Shown piece after piece: positions 24,802 to 36,040 of a DNA stretch of 64,000 bases. The first letter of the stretch is position 1. Every line of letters starts with the position of its first letter. This DNA comes from Trifolium pratense. Lineage: Eukaryota; Streptophyta; Magnoliopsida; Fabales; Fabaceae. Location: NCBI RefSeq assembly GCF_020283565.1, contig NC_060064.1:4238001-4302000 (forward strand). Direction: 5' to 3'. Made by a program: the position numbers and the translations under genes. The notes below the pieces were generated by a model. That model was given only the letters and a program-made list of their open reading frames with translations, ran no database searches and was not told the origin of the DNA.

Positions 24802-26797
24802 CAAGCTTAAGGGCTAATTATCGTTAGACTGTTCTCATGTTTGTAATTCTCCTATTTGCAAGAGTTTGATTTGTGTTTAAACTTGTTTATTCGCAATAGT
24901 AATCAAAAATGGAATAATAATGCATGTTTTGAATTAATCTTTTCATGTTCATTCACTTTTTTCTTCTTCTCCACAAAAGCAATAATTATATATTTCACTC
25001 ATTTCATTTCTTTCATTATCAAATCTGTTTGAATAAAGATTGGAGGGAGGATGATGTAAAACGAAATAACCAAAATTGCTACAGTATGCTTTCGGATAAA
25101 ACTTTGCTGATGATGTAAGGCATTGTTTCAATCCTCAAACACCGGAGAAATAAGGAAGATAATCCGTAGTCACCCCTGTTGAGCCTAGAAGTTGGTGTTT
25201 CTTTTCTATACGAAAAAACCCGCATTTTTAACCCGGGGCAGGGTAGTGTTCAGTTAATTCAACCATGCGTTCGAGTTTCAAGAGAAGAACATCTCATTCG
25301 AGGATCAATCACATTTCCTTCCTTGAACACATCACACAATCTCAAGGAAATAAAAGAGAGTCAAAAAGAGAATTTGTTTTCATCGACCTTTATCAAGGCA
25401 GTCACAATTCTCCAACAAAAAGAAGAAAGAAAAGCCCGCTAAGTCAAAACTCAAAATGACTTAGGCAAAAATTAGGGCATCCCGGTGGATTAAAAACTCA
25501 AAAATAGTCCAGGCAAAAATTAGGGATTACAAACAAAAAAGAGTGTCACCAATGAAGTCAAAATCATGTGACCAAAACAAAAAGTAAGTGACTGTCACGT
25601 CAAAGAGCATCACTGACCTATAAGCCATCGTATCCTCACCATCACGTTTCCAAAATCTCTTGGAACTTGAGAGCATAGGTTGAATTAATTGAACGTAGGA
25701 CTGAAGAACATCAAGGAGAATGGGTTGGGTTTAAAATACAATTTTGAGCCTCATATCCTTTTATTCAGAAACAGTGAACCAGGCCACGTTACAACCCTCA
25801 AAAGACCTAATTGAATCAAGGTTTATTTTGAAAGCATACAGTAGCAAGGTTGCGTTAACCTGACTCCCAATATCTTTTTGTTGATCATCAGTGTTGATAT
25901 CATATTCTCGCACCCTCTTTCACAACATCTATCAATCTCATCTCAATCTTAATTTCAAAACTAGCATGCACATTGCATTAGAATTACAATTTTGAATAGA
26001 CAGGTTTATCTGCAAATCAGCACTTAACAAAAAGGAAGTTTCAGCTATGAGCAGTCACCAAGTGATCATCAAGAAATTTGGTCCAATCTGGGGCAACTAT
26101 CTCGGAACTTCAATTAACCAAGAGGGACATTCCCTAGAAGAGTCATTCAGTACGGAAAAAATGCTCAAGACCATATCATGGAAGCTGCATCAAAACCCAG
26201 GTGTTCAAGACCTAACAAACTAGCTCAAGATGTTCCTAATTAGGGGCAAACCACCTTAGGATCCTGACAATCAAGAGTGAACCCTTGTGACTAGGGGCAC
26301 CTGAAGATCTCGTTGGTCCGGCCAAGAACATTTCAAGAATGGGTCAATCGGGGTTGCAACTCCAAACACCAGTTTGATCAAAGACATACCTCCTAGAAAA
26401 GGGGCACCAATGTTAGTAAGTTGACTAATCACTTCAAAGACCCAATTGACGGTGGCAAGACAGGTTACACAGGGGCAACTCCTCCTCATACCTTCAAGGC
26501 GGCCAAGCCAAATCTAGCATACATCCACAACTGTTGAGTCCGGAATTGGCGTCGGGATTATGTTGACACAACATCAGGCCACATTTCTACAAAAAGCCTT
26601 GAACATTCACCGGTTCTAAACCAATCCTCACCCACTACAGGGGCATTCATAGTAACATGAAAATCATGGCATTAACCATCTTCATGCATTAATCATGTCA
26701 TTTCATTCTAGCAAATCGACATCACGCATTAATCATATGCCCCATACCACAAACTCAATAACCTCGAGACTAAACAGCAAAACAAGTATCCTCAAGC
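24802..26797 (+). other. Non-coding internal region where pol would be expected
   Basis: No reverse transcriptase, RNase H, integrase or protease motif is readable in any frame. Short ORFs (for example 25179-25459) have no recognisable domain. The region reads as a long 3' untranslated segment of the gag-only element. Confidence 0.65.
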
Positions 26798-27135
26798 AAA
26801 AGTCCAATTGTTATTGGCGCACCTCAAAAATCCAATTGTTATTGGTACCAAATCAAAGCCCAATCGTTATTGGCACCCACTCAAAAGTCCAATCGTCATT
26901 GGCACACCCAAAATCCAATTATTATTGGTACCCAGCAAAAGTCCAATCGTCATTGGCACACCCAAAATCCAATTGTTATTGGTACCCAGCAAAAAGTCCA
27001 ATCGTTATTGGCACCAACTCAAAGCCCAATCGTTATTGGCACCCACTCAAAAGTCCAATCGTCATTGGCACACCCAAAATCCAATTGTTATTGGTACCCA
27101 CTCTAAGTCCAATCGTTATTGGCACCCATCAAAAT
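26798..27135 (+). repeat. Tandem array of ~27-30 bp units with CCAAT/ATTGG dyads (about 12 copies)
   Basis: Units such as ccaattgttattggtaccc and ccaatcgtcattggcacac alternate. Each has CCAAT and its complement ATTGG four bases apart. Two alternating unit variants make a ~57-bp dimer. Overlapping open frames here merely translate the repeats. Tandem arrays in the 3' region are known for Ogre-type elements. Confidence 0.85.
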
Positions 27136-27549
27136 CCCATATTTACTAGCACTCCAAATATCGACTTTGCTGAACCTACTCAACCAATACGGTCATCACA
27201 TGCACTAATCATGCATTTCACTTCATGCATTCATGCATCTTGTGCATATCATGAATCGAAAAATTCATGTGCATTAACTTTGTATCTTTAGGCATTAAAA
27301 TATGCATAAACAATCATTGCATCATCCAAAGCATGCATGCATAAAAGCATATTCAAAGGTTTCTCCCCGCAGAGTACAACCTTCAGTCTTCAAGCACGAG
27401 CAAGGTGGAGTCACCTTTTCCCCAGCAAGTCTGAATTGAAAGATGTCCAGCTTTCTCCCCAGCAAGTCTTTTGTAGAATCCTCAGGCAAGATATCTTAAA
27501 AGGACATCCCCAGCAGGATCTCATAGAAGAGCATCTCTTCACCTCAAGA

Positions 27550-28215
27550 TCGACCTTCAGTGTGGGCGGCTGGATAAGATAAAAAAGAGATTGACCTTCA
27601 GTGTGGGCGGCTGAATAAGATCAAAAGTGGATTGACCTTCAGTGTGGGCGGCTGGATAAAATCAAAACAGAAGATTGACCTTCAGTGTGGGCGGCTGAAT
27701 AAGATCAAAAGGGATTGACCTTCAGTGAGGGCGGCTGAATAAGATCAAACCAAGGATTGACCTTCAGTGTGGGCGGCTGAATAAGATCAAAAGAGATCGA
27801 CCTTCAGCGTGGGCGGCTGAATAAGATCAAAAGTGGATTGACCTTCAGTGTGGGCGGCTGGATAAAATCAAAACAGAAGATTGACCTTCAGTGCGGGCGG
27901 CTGAATAAGATCAAAAGGGATTGACCTTCAGTGAGGGCGGCTGAATAAGATCAAACCAAGATCGACCTTCAGTGTGGGCGGCTGGATAAGATCAAAACAG
28001 AAGATTGACCTTCAGTGTGAGCGGCTGAATAAGATCAAAAGAGGATTGACCTTCAGTGTGGGCGGCTGGATAAAATCACTTTCAAAGATTGACCTTCAGT
28101 GTGGGCGGCTGAATAAGATCAAACCAAGTATTGACCTTCAGTGTGGGCGGCTGAATAAGATCGAATCATGGATCAGAGTATTGACCTTCAGTGTGGGCGG
28201 CTGAATAAAATCAGA
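27550..28215 (+). repeat. Tandem array of ~41-bp units (16 copies) with a 206-bp higher-order period
   Basis: The unit core is gattgaccttcagtgtgggc followed by ggctgaataagatcaaa. Sixteen copies can be counted. Linker variants recur in order: the copy beginning at 27630 matches the one at 27836, and the next three match in turn, giving a five-unit higher-order repeat. Confidence 0.88.
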
Positions 28216-28397
28216 ATCATTTCTACCTTTGGTATCCAGCTTTCAAGGGAAGTGGATCTCATTCCCTATCATCTTTGAACTCACTTTTCTCCTTGGAGCA
28301 AAATTAGGGCATTTGTATTTAATTACCTTGCACCACAAGAATATGAAGACAAATGTCATACACATTCATGGGTCCAAGATAATTAAATAGGGGCAGC

Positions 28398-28460
28398 TGT
28401 CATACCCTAATTTTGTCCTACCCTTTTTTTAAAAAAAATTAATTTTCATCACTTATTTTC

Positions 28461-28506
<46 letters not shown>

Positions 28507-31045
28507 TATTAATATTTATTATTGTTTTTTTTTATTTTATTAAAAAATCAAAAAAAAAAAGTCAAAGTGTCCAGGAGCAGCAAAGGTCAGGGACGCTTTT
28601 TTCCAGCCCAGAAATTTTTCTTTCCTTTCTTCTCTTTCTCTTCCTGCAATACCACAGAAACAAAAGGAAAAGTTAAAACCTGCAACCTGCATCACCACCT
28701 CATGTCACAATCTCTCTAACTCTCAATTTTGTCTTTCCATCAGCAACAAACCCTAATTTTTGGGTATATATAACAGGAGCCAGAGAAAAAAATGGGGAGG
28801 AGAAATTCAGAGAAGAAAAAAAACCAAAAAAACACATTTTTTCATCATTTTTTTCATTTTTCGAAATCACACCAAACACCTTCTAAACTTCAATTTTCTT
28901 TCACTAATCCCTTCTAACACATACCAGTAGCGAAGCACACAAGGAAAAAACGAAGGAAAACCGTTGAGAGAAGCTTACTCAAACTCCAAAATTGCAAAGA
29001 AAAGAGTGAGTTCTAACTCATCTAAGCAAGCTTCAAAACAAGTTAGTTTCTAAACGTTTTTTACTCATGAGTACCCACTGAAGCTTTTCCAACCTTTAAT
29101 TTTGTCTAAATCGCACAAATGTAGATTTTCAAATTTTTGGGGTTTAAAAGTTTCGAACTTTTTTTGAGATATAAACATCTTTTAAAAAATATAAGTTTAT
29201 ATTCATGATCTACGTGAAAAACCGAGCAAACCGATGTATTATTTTTAAATTTTTGACGAAGAATTGATGATGTTGTGTTGGAGCCGAGAGCTTCAATGAA
29301 GCTTCAATGGCTTCTTTTTGTTCTTCATCGTGAGGTTGAAGGAGATGGGGTTGAAGACGATGACGTGTCAGCACGTCATTGGCTCCCCCTTTATTTTAAA
29401 ACATAACCGTTTGATTTTATTTTAAAGATCCAAGGGCTGAGATCTGTTATGTGATTTTTAAATCACAGCCACATGATTTAATCAAAAGGCTCAGATCCAT
29501 GACGTCTACTGTGCACCTCTGTTATCATGCCACACTGGATTATTTTTCTGCTTATTTTTTGTTTGGACGAATTAGAGATTGGGCTGGGCCTGGTATTGCA
29601 GATTGCTATTGCTTCACCCCCCAGAACCCATTTTCGCACCCCCAGTTACGTTTTGCTTATTTTTTAGTGCTTATTTATATAAGTGCTTATTCAAATAAGA
29701 GCTTATTCACATAAGTGCTTATTTAGATAAGTGCTTATCATTTGGAAATGATTATTTGAGTTGTTGATTAATTAGTCAATTAATTAAACACTTGATTAGG
29801 TGAGTAACCATTTTAAGTTGTTTGATTAAAAGTGTTTAAGTTACTAAGTGCTTAAATGGTTAAACACTTAAATAAGTGATTATTAGTTAAGTGATTAATT
29901 AATCAAAACCTCTCAAGCTTATTTTAATAAGTTCATATGCAATGTTTGGATTGTTTACTTGACTTAATACTTTCATCTGAAGTTTGTTTCTCAAAAACAC
30001 TTCTTTACTTGAAAAACCCCATAATCAAATCATAATTGGAATGAAAAAGGGTTAGTCTGACGTATGGCTTTCTTTCTCTGAATGATTCGAGACCCTGACG
30101 TATGGCTCGTGACTTGAATCATTCTCATTCCCCAACGCCAAAAAAACATTAAAACACTTCATCATCCGCTTTATCTTTCCTTTTGATTTTCTTAAATCAA
30201 ATAAAAGAACTTAAGCATAATTAGAGTGAAAAGGGGTTAGTCTGACGTATGGCTTTCTTCCCCGGATAATTCGAGGCCCTGACGTATGGCTCGTGACTCG
30301 GATTATCCTCATTCTCGGACGTTTTCATTAAAACTCCTAAAATCAACACAACACACTCAAACCTTTTCTCTGCCCACGCGCGCAGTAAAAGTAAAACCCT
30401 TTTCACAAAACGGGTGACGTTTTTGTCCTTTCTCCGTAACACAAACAACGCTTAAGCCTCCGCCGTGCGAGCATACAAGCAGCGTTTAAATACGAGAATG
30501 CGACCTTCTCCGTAATACAAACCACGCTTAAGCCTCCGAAGTGCGAGCATACAAGCAGCGTCTAACTACGAGAATGCGACTTAGACGTCATGCGTCTAAA
30601 AGCAACCAACCCACAAACATTTTTTACCCTGAACTACGAAACCCTGATTTTCCCATTGCACCTGGGAATACGTAGGAGCAGGATTCAACATCTTGTCGGG
30701 CACCATAATAAAAAACAAAACCTTTTTCCCCGCATTCATAATAACATAAATAATAATAAAAACAAACTTTTTCTATCGATGAAGCAAGAAACGAGTAATC
30801 AAGCAAACATTAAAAAACACATTAAAGCAAACAAACATTTCCCTCTAAAAGGTTCCCGTTGAGTACAACGGATGTGAGGGGTGCTAATACCTTCCCCTCG
30901 CATAACCAACTCCCGAACCCTTTTTTCTCTACCCCCAAGGTTTTCTCGATATTTTCCTTTCCTTTTTTGGGATAAATAAAATTCGGTGGCGACTCTGTTC
31001 CTTTTCGAGTGTTCACACTCGACGAGTATTTTTCGCGCCGCGACA
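28398..31045 (+). repeat. 3' LTR of the gag-only Ogre-like element
   Basis: It aligns with 19847-22488 along its length. The only difference I detect is a TTA microsatellite six bases longer (28462-28506). The purine tract aggggcagc immediately precedes it. It ends CGCGCCGCGACA, followed by the CATAT target repeat. Confidence 0.93.
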
Positions 31046-34000
31046 CATATGTCAGGACAGGTCAAACCTTGTGCTAGAGTGAACAGACTAGTTAGGGAAA
31101 GTATGATGAAACTTCTACTTGATGCAAAAGCGAAAAGAAACGATTCAGTTAATTTTTATGATGGGAAGACCATATATTAATTTTGATTATTAATTTTTCT
31201 TTCTTTTTTTTTTGCAGCGAAGACCATATATTTATATGGAGACAAATATGATGTTGCTTTTCAAAGTCAAAATTGCAACTTAGTGCATTTATCTATTTGT
31301 GATGTATTAATTGTATTAGGATTTGCATAAACAATTATGAATGTTATTTATGTTAATGTTTCTTCCATTCGAGTCAAGTTATATTATTCATAAATAAGAC
31401 ACAATGTCTTAAAAATGAATTAAAATTGACATAGAATTATAAGTAAAAGATATATAAGGAATTACAATCATTATAGTACTTTTTTTGTGTTTGTGCGAAT
31501 AAAAAATTATTTCACGCTGCAACGGCCGCAATTGCATCGCAGTGTTTGCATTAGCCGCAATCGCAACACCTGCAACCGCAACCGCATCCACGACCGCAAC
31601 CGCAATTTAAAACCTTGGTTGTTACATTAAGAAGTTTAATAACATTGTTAATGACTGTTATGACTTTTTCAAGTCAATTAGTGGTATGGATTCAAAACCT
31701 TCTTCACTAATATCCTTTGAATTGTACATTTTAATCCGTTCTAGTTTCATCATGATTTTCATATTTTCATATTCATTTCAGATCTCGAAGAGTATAAGGG
31801 AAAGGCTAGGTTTTTGTATGGAGAGTCCATGGGTGGAGCAGTTAGTCTACTTTTGCATCAAAAAGACCCTTCTTTTTGGGACGGTGCCGTTCTTGTCGCA
31901 CCCATGTGTAAGGTACGTACAATGTGTATAATGTTTTTTTACACTGACGGTATATATGAATTAAATTCATATTTTAAAAAATTCAGCGATTACAATTGAT
32001 TGACAGCGTAAAACATATTTAAGTTAGCAATACCTATCAATTAAATCCATATACTTTATGTTTAGGAAAATTAATCAATCAATTCATTAGTAGCATACAA
32101 ATAGTACATGAGCAAATTGTCTATAAACTTGATTAATTTGTGTAGTTATTATATTATTTTGCCAGATATCAGAGAAGGTGAAGCCACACCAAATTGTGAT
32201 CAACATACTGACTAAAGTAGAAGATATCATACCAAAGTGGAAGATTGTTCCTACAAAGGATGTCATCAATTTAGCCTTCAAAGATCCAGCCAAAAGAGAA
32301 AGGGTAAGGAAGGTTTTTTCTCCTTAATTTCTTATAAATATGTAATGTTTCTTTATAGTTTATACTCTAAAATTGAGGCATTCTTAAAATGACTTGAAAC
32401 TTAATGGATAGTGTTGGATTTATCTGATATGTATCTTCCTCTGACAATGGTTGCAGATAAGGAAAAACAAGTTGATTTACCAGGACAAACCCAGGTTAAA
32501 AACAGCTCTAGAAATGTTAAGAACCAGCATGAATCTTGAAGACACCTTATACAAGGTGGTTTATCAATGCATTTTTTATTCAACATAATACTTAAAGTAT
32601 TTATACACCGACTTATTTGAACTTATCTACTATTATAGGCTCTTTTGAGACTATCTGGAAGAGTTTATAGGAACAACTTATAACATGTTTATAAGCTGTT
32701 TTCAACTTATCTCCATTAATTTTATATGATAGCTTATGAAATCAACTTATGACTTGAATTAGAACAATTTTATCATTTTGTTACAGAAATAGTTTATACA
32801 TAAACACTTACAATGATAAGCGCTTAATTAAGTGTATCTTTTGGTTTATAAATGTAATTACTTTTTGGCTGAATTTTGAACAGGCAACCATGCCATTTTT
32901 TGTAATGCATGGAGAAACAGATACAGTGACAGATCCAGAAGTAAGTAGAGCATTATATGAGAGAGCCAGTAGCAAAGACAAGACAGTTAAATTGTACCCT
33001 GGTATGTGGCATGGTTTAACATCCGGTGAGCCTGATGACAACATTGAAAAAGTCTTTGAAGACATCATAACATGGCTTGACAAACACGCCAACAATAATG
33101 CTGCTGCTTATGAGACTTCACAAACAATTGAGACTTGTGACATGGAGAATTTGACACCAGTTGTATCATCAGCAAAGACTTTGAAGGAGACACAAAGGCG
33201 AAAATTCTATCTTTGTGGGTTGAGAGGAAGTCGTTTGTTACATCACTCGGCAACATAGGCGGTAATAATCACACTGTTGTGGTAGGGACTATGACAACGA
33301 TATATATAGCAGTGTAGTGTGTAAGGAACACTCACTTTAATATTCACTTTTCAACATTCACGCTCTTATTAGGTGAAATTCATGTGGGTTCCATCACTTT
33401 GAAAATGAATCCACATAAATTGGCCAGAACTCACATGATATCATCTAATAGAAGTGTGCGTGTAAGAGAGTGTCAAAGTAAGTGTTTGATCAGAACGTAC
33501 TATTCCTATACTGTTTTACTGTGGACCTCTCAAATTTTCACTGTGTTATTTACTTTTCATCTTCTGCTTCTGTGACTGTGACTTTAGTGATCCAAATTGT
33601 TTACAAAAGTAAAGCAAAGCTCCGCAATGCAATGCTCCAAATTTTCACTGTGTTATTTACTTTTTTCAACTTTATTTTTGGCCCCTATTGAAACAATAAG
33701 TCAATATAATAGATTGTTAGGTAGGCATGTTAAAGATCTTCCATGCAGAAATTATCCTACAACTCTAGAAGAATTTAAGTACCAAGTATTTTATAGGTAT
33801 GAAATATTAAGAGAGAAAGTGATAATCATCTCTGGCAGTGGCAAACAATATAGCAATCAAGGCCAATAACTAAATTTGAGAGTCATGCGTTAGATGAGAT
33901 ATGGTTTAAAAATGTGTTTATAAGTGAGACGTATAAATAAACTAACTATATAGTGTTAAGTTATAACCAACTCAAATTTAATTATAATTAGGGCCTAATG

Positions 34001-34572
34001 TTGAAGGGGAAGAAAAGGAAACCATGTTGAGCTGATATACTATTTTTTGGCTATGAAGGACAAACCACAATCCTTTATCTTCTAAGGTACATACTATATA
34101 ATAGATTCTAATATTTGGTACATAAATTCTTGGTAAAACAACAAATTAGAATTACACACAAAAACACAAGTACACACTACACACAATAATTGAAATTATA
34201 ATATTGTTTTTTGACTCTCTAAACTTATCTACTCTCATAATTTCATTAGAATGCCAATTGAAGCAATAATCCCAACCAAAAGTACTACAAGTATTATAAG
34301 AATGAATAAATGACTTCTTTTATCTCCAAATAAACCTTATTCATTGAATTTTTAATCATACATGTCGGTTTAGCATCACAATTAATTTTAAACTGGCTCA
34401 ACTTCAAGTCTCAATCCTATTGATATTTCAATCATTAATTAGCTTATTGTTTGGTGAGAAAATTAGTCAAATTCATTTTCAACCTAGAATAACTAGAGAA
34501 GTGATACTATTTAATAAGAGCTCTCTTTAGTCACATAATTTGAAAGTGTAATAAATCTTGCCTCCAAAATAG

Positions 34573-35114
34573 TAATGGGGAGGTGGAGTCGGCTCATCAT
34601 TTATTCATCTCTTGCAGTTTCTTTGGTTCTCTTTGGGTTTTAGTGTGCACGTGGATTGACATTCCTTTGACGGACTTTAGTATTATCCGGGATCATTTTG
34701 TTCATTTTACATCATCAGCTGGTGGATCTCGAGCACGCTGGTCTTTTTTGCAGCTCGTTTGGCTTGTCAGCGTTTGGGTTATATGGACGGAAAGAAACCA
34801 CAGATTGTTCAGAGGCTCAACTAGCACTTCACATCAGTTATTGGACAAGATCAAGTTATTTTCTTATAGGTGGTTAAAGTCGAAGAATATTACTTTGGCT
34901 TTAAACTACCATAGTTGGTGGTCTAGTCATTTGTTATGTTTGGGTCTTGTATGATTTTGATCTTTATATTTTTCTTTTCTGTCTATCTTTGTAAACTCTG
35001 GTAGTCCATTTTGGCACACCTTGTGCTGAGGTGACTATTTTTTAGTTAATATATATATATATATATATATCTCATTTTAGCTTCTTCAAAAAAAAAATTT
35101 TGCCTCCAAAATAG
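34573..35114 (+). mobile_element. LINE in block B with 15-bp target duplication and divergent 3' end
   Basis: The 5' junction is the same as in block A, directly after ccaaaatag. The ORF at 34583-34954 matches its partner with few changes until about codon 93. From about 34860 to the poly(A) at 35097 the two copies differ at roughly one base in six, plus indels and a (TA)n expansion. The downstream target repeat is only ttgcctccaaaatag (35100-35114), 66 bp shorter than in block A. Confidence 0.85.
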
Positions 35115-36040
35115 ATTTATACATTGCCTTATTATTATCAAGTGACAATATTGTCATTAAATTCATGAAACAAAACAAATAAAGAATAAGGGAATAGTTT
35201 TGTGATCTTAGCTCGGTTAATAGGGTTATTGATATACATAAGCTGAGGTTTGATACTCAACTTTTTCGCGTCAAAGATAAAATTCTAATCACTATGTTAC
35301 TTGACGAAAGAAAAAAAGAATAAGGGGGCATTAAAAGATGATCTAGACAAAAAAAAAAGATAAAATGAAAAGATAAGATAATTGGACAACTTAAAGACCA
35401 TTTTTACTTTGATAATTTTTTATTTTTGTCTAAAACTCTCCGGTTTGTTAACACATCCGTCAGTCCTTTAATCTTTTTGTAGTATCTCTCAACCAATTCA
35501 CAACTCTTACAGATACAACAAAATAATTTTACTAGAATCTCACTAAATTTATAATGCAATGCAATAACATACCAATAATATGAGAATATTTGCTAAATTT
35601 GGAATGAAAAAACTAATTGTTTCAATCCTCTTTTTTACTTAATCATTTGATTCCTAGGAATAAAAAATCCAATTAGAGTTTAAGGATTGCATATCATCAT
35701 ATGTACAGAGAGCAAGCAACAATCAACAACACTAATTGAACAAAAATTAATATTCAAACATATGCTAGACTATGTTTATTAATTTATGCTCGCGATTACA
35801 ATCTTTGGACGATTATACTTAGGTGGCTAGGCGCACATGCACGCGCGCACATATAAGTAAAACCACAAAATATAATTTAGCATCTACAAACTTCTTTATA
35901 TCACTGCTTAATATGTAACTTAATTTAGAGAATATATATGGGGCTAGTCTTCCACAACTCACATTTATAGTCTACTACTATACCTTGATTACGATTACTT
36001 CTAGTAGAAGCAACTTATAGAAAACCGAAAGAAGAAAGTT

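Larger units (their letters stand above)
19847..31045 (+). mobile_element. Ogre-like LTR retrotransposon, gag-only (TR-GAG type), 11.2 kb
   Basis: It is bounded by the 5-bp repeat CATAT (19842-19846 and 31046-31050), with TG...CA long terminal repeats of 2642 and 2648 bp. The 5' LTR is followed by a primer-binding site, then a leader, a gag ORF (23413-24801) and 3.6 kb without pol that includes two tandem arrays. A G-rich tract (aggggcagc) precedes the 3' LTR. Gag type, LTR size and primer site resemble the legume Ogre/Tat group. With no protease, reverse transcriptase or integrase it must be mobilised in trans. The LTRs look identical apart from six bases of a TTA microsatellite, so the insertion is very young. 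Confidence 0.93.
19674..31180 (+). pseudogene. hAT transposase remnant: BED zinc finger only, split by the LTR element
   Basis: The N-terminal part, 19674-19846, reads D-I-G-W-H-F-G-T-P-V, then C-K-L-C and K-Q-H-L-A-H, a BED finger (C-x2-C then H-x3-H) that binds transposon ends. The LTR element enters after it. The reading frame resumes at 31051 with S-G-Q-V-K-P-C and stops at 31180. Before that insertion the ORF was therefore only ~100 codons, lacking the catalytic RNase-H-like fold and the hAT dimerisation region. It was already a BED-only derivative when the LTR element arrived. Confidence 0.85.
18414..31617 (+). mobile_element. hAT transposon (~2.0 kb without its nested insertion), deletion derivative
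   Basis: The target GTTGTTAC (18406-18413) is repeated at 31618-31625, the 8-bp duplication of hAT elements. The termini are CAGGGTTTTAAATTGCGG on the left and the complement of CAAGGTTTTAAATTGCGG on the right. Both subterminal zones (18430-18570 and about 31510-31605) are dense in GCGGT/ACCGC motifs in opposite orientation, as expected for hAT transposase binding sites. Internally it keeps only a BED zinc-finger ORF, so it is non-autonomous. It lies in the same orientation as the hydrolase exon it interrupts. Confidence 0.92.
18325..33258 (+). pseudogene. Alpha/beta hydrolase second copy: 5'-truncated and split by a transposon
   Basis: Pieces correspond to exons 4-8 of the intact gene: exon 4 is split as 18325-18413 and 31626-31683, then 31782-31912, 32166-32303, 32457-32555 and 32884-33258. 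Exons 1-3, with the start codon and oxyanion-hole region, are absent. The hAT plus LTR element sits within exon 4. Exons 5-8 keep open frames, splice sites and the Ser, Asp and His motifs, with a handful of substitutions: Ala for Ser before V-L-V-A-P-M, K-A-T for K-V-T before M-P-F-F, and M-E-N-L for T-E-N-F near the C-terminus. It cannot make the family protein. The intact downstream exons indicate that inactivation is recent. Confidence 0.92.
16527..35970 (+). repeat. Direct duplication, block B (interrupted by hAT and nested LTR element)
   Basis: Without the 13.2 kb hAT insertion (18414-31617 plus an 8-bp target repeat) the block is ~6.23 kb and aligns with 8614-14839 from end to end. Its left edge falls in hydrolase intron 3, so it never contained exons 1-3. 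The non-genic parts 33259-34491 and 35115-35970 mirror the 3' flank of block A. Right of 35970 the sequence runs into the 3' side of the PMEI gene. Confidence 0.93.

Noticed and set aside
26695..27291. Overlapping ORFs of 78-198 codons with repeated P-I-V-I-G-T phrases
   Set aside because: They are translations of the CCAAT/ATTGG tandem array in three frames. Open frames follow from the repeat and there is no start context or family match.
27550..28215. Repeats at regular spacing resembling a CRISPR array
   Set aside because: Linkers between cores are themselves repeated, not unique spacers, and the setting is a plant retrotransposon.
31409..31591. Minus-strand ORF rich in Ala/Val/Asn
   Set aside because: It lies in the GCGGT-rich subterminal repeats of the hAT element; the composition reflects the repeats.
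32087..33256. Minus-strand ORFs over the second hydrolase copy (and the same over 10922-11936)
   Set aside because: They are shadows of conserved hydrolase exons on the plus strand and occur identically in both blocks.
31782..33258. Block B hydrolase exons as a second working gene
   Set aside because: Exons 1-3 are absent and exon 4 is split by 13 kb of transposons, so no complete catalytic domain can be made.
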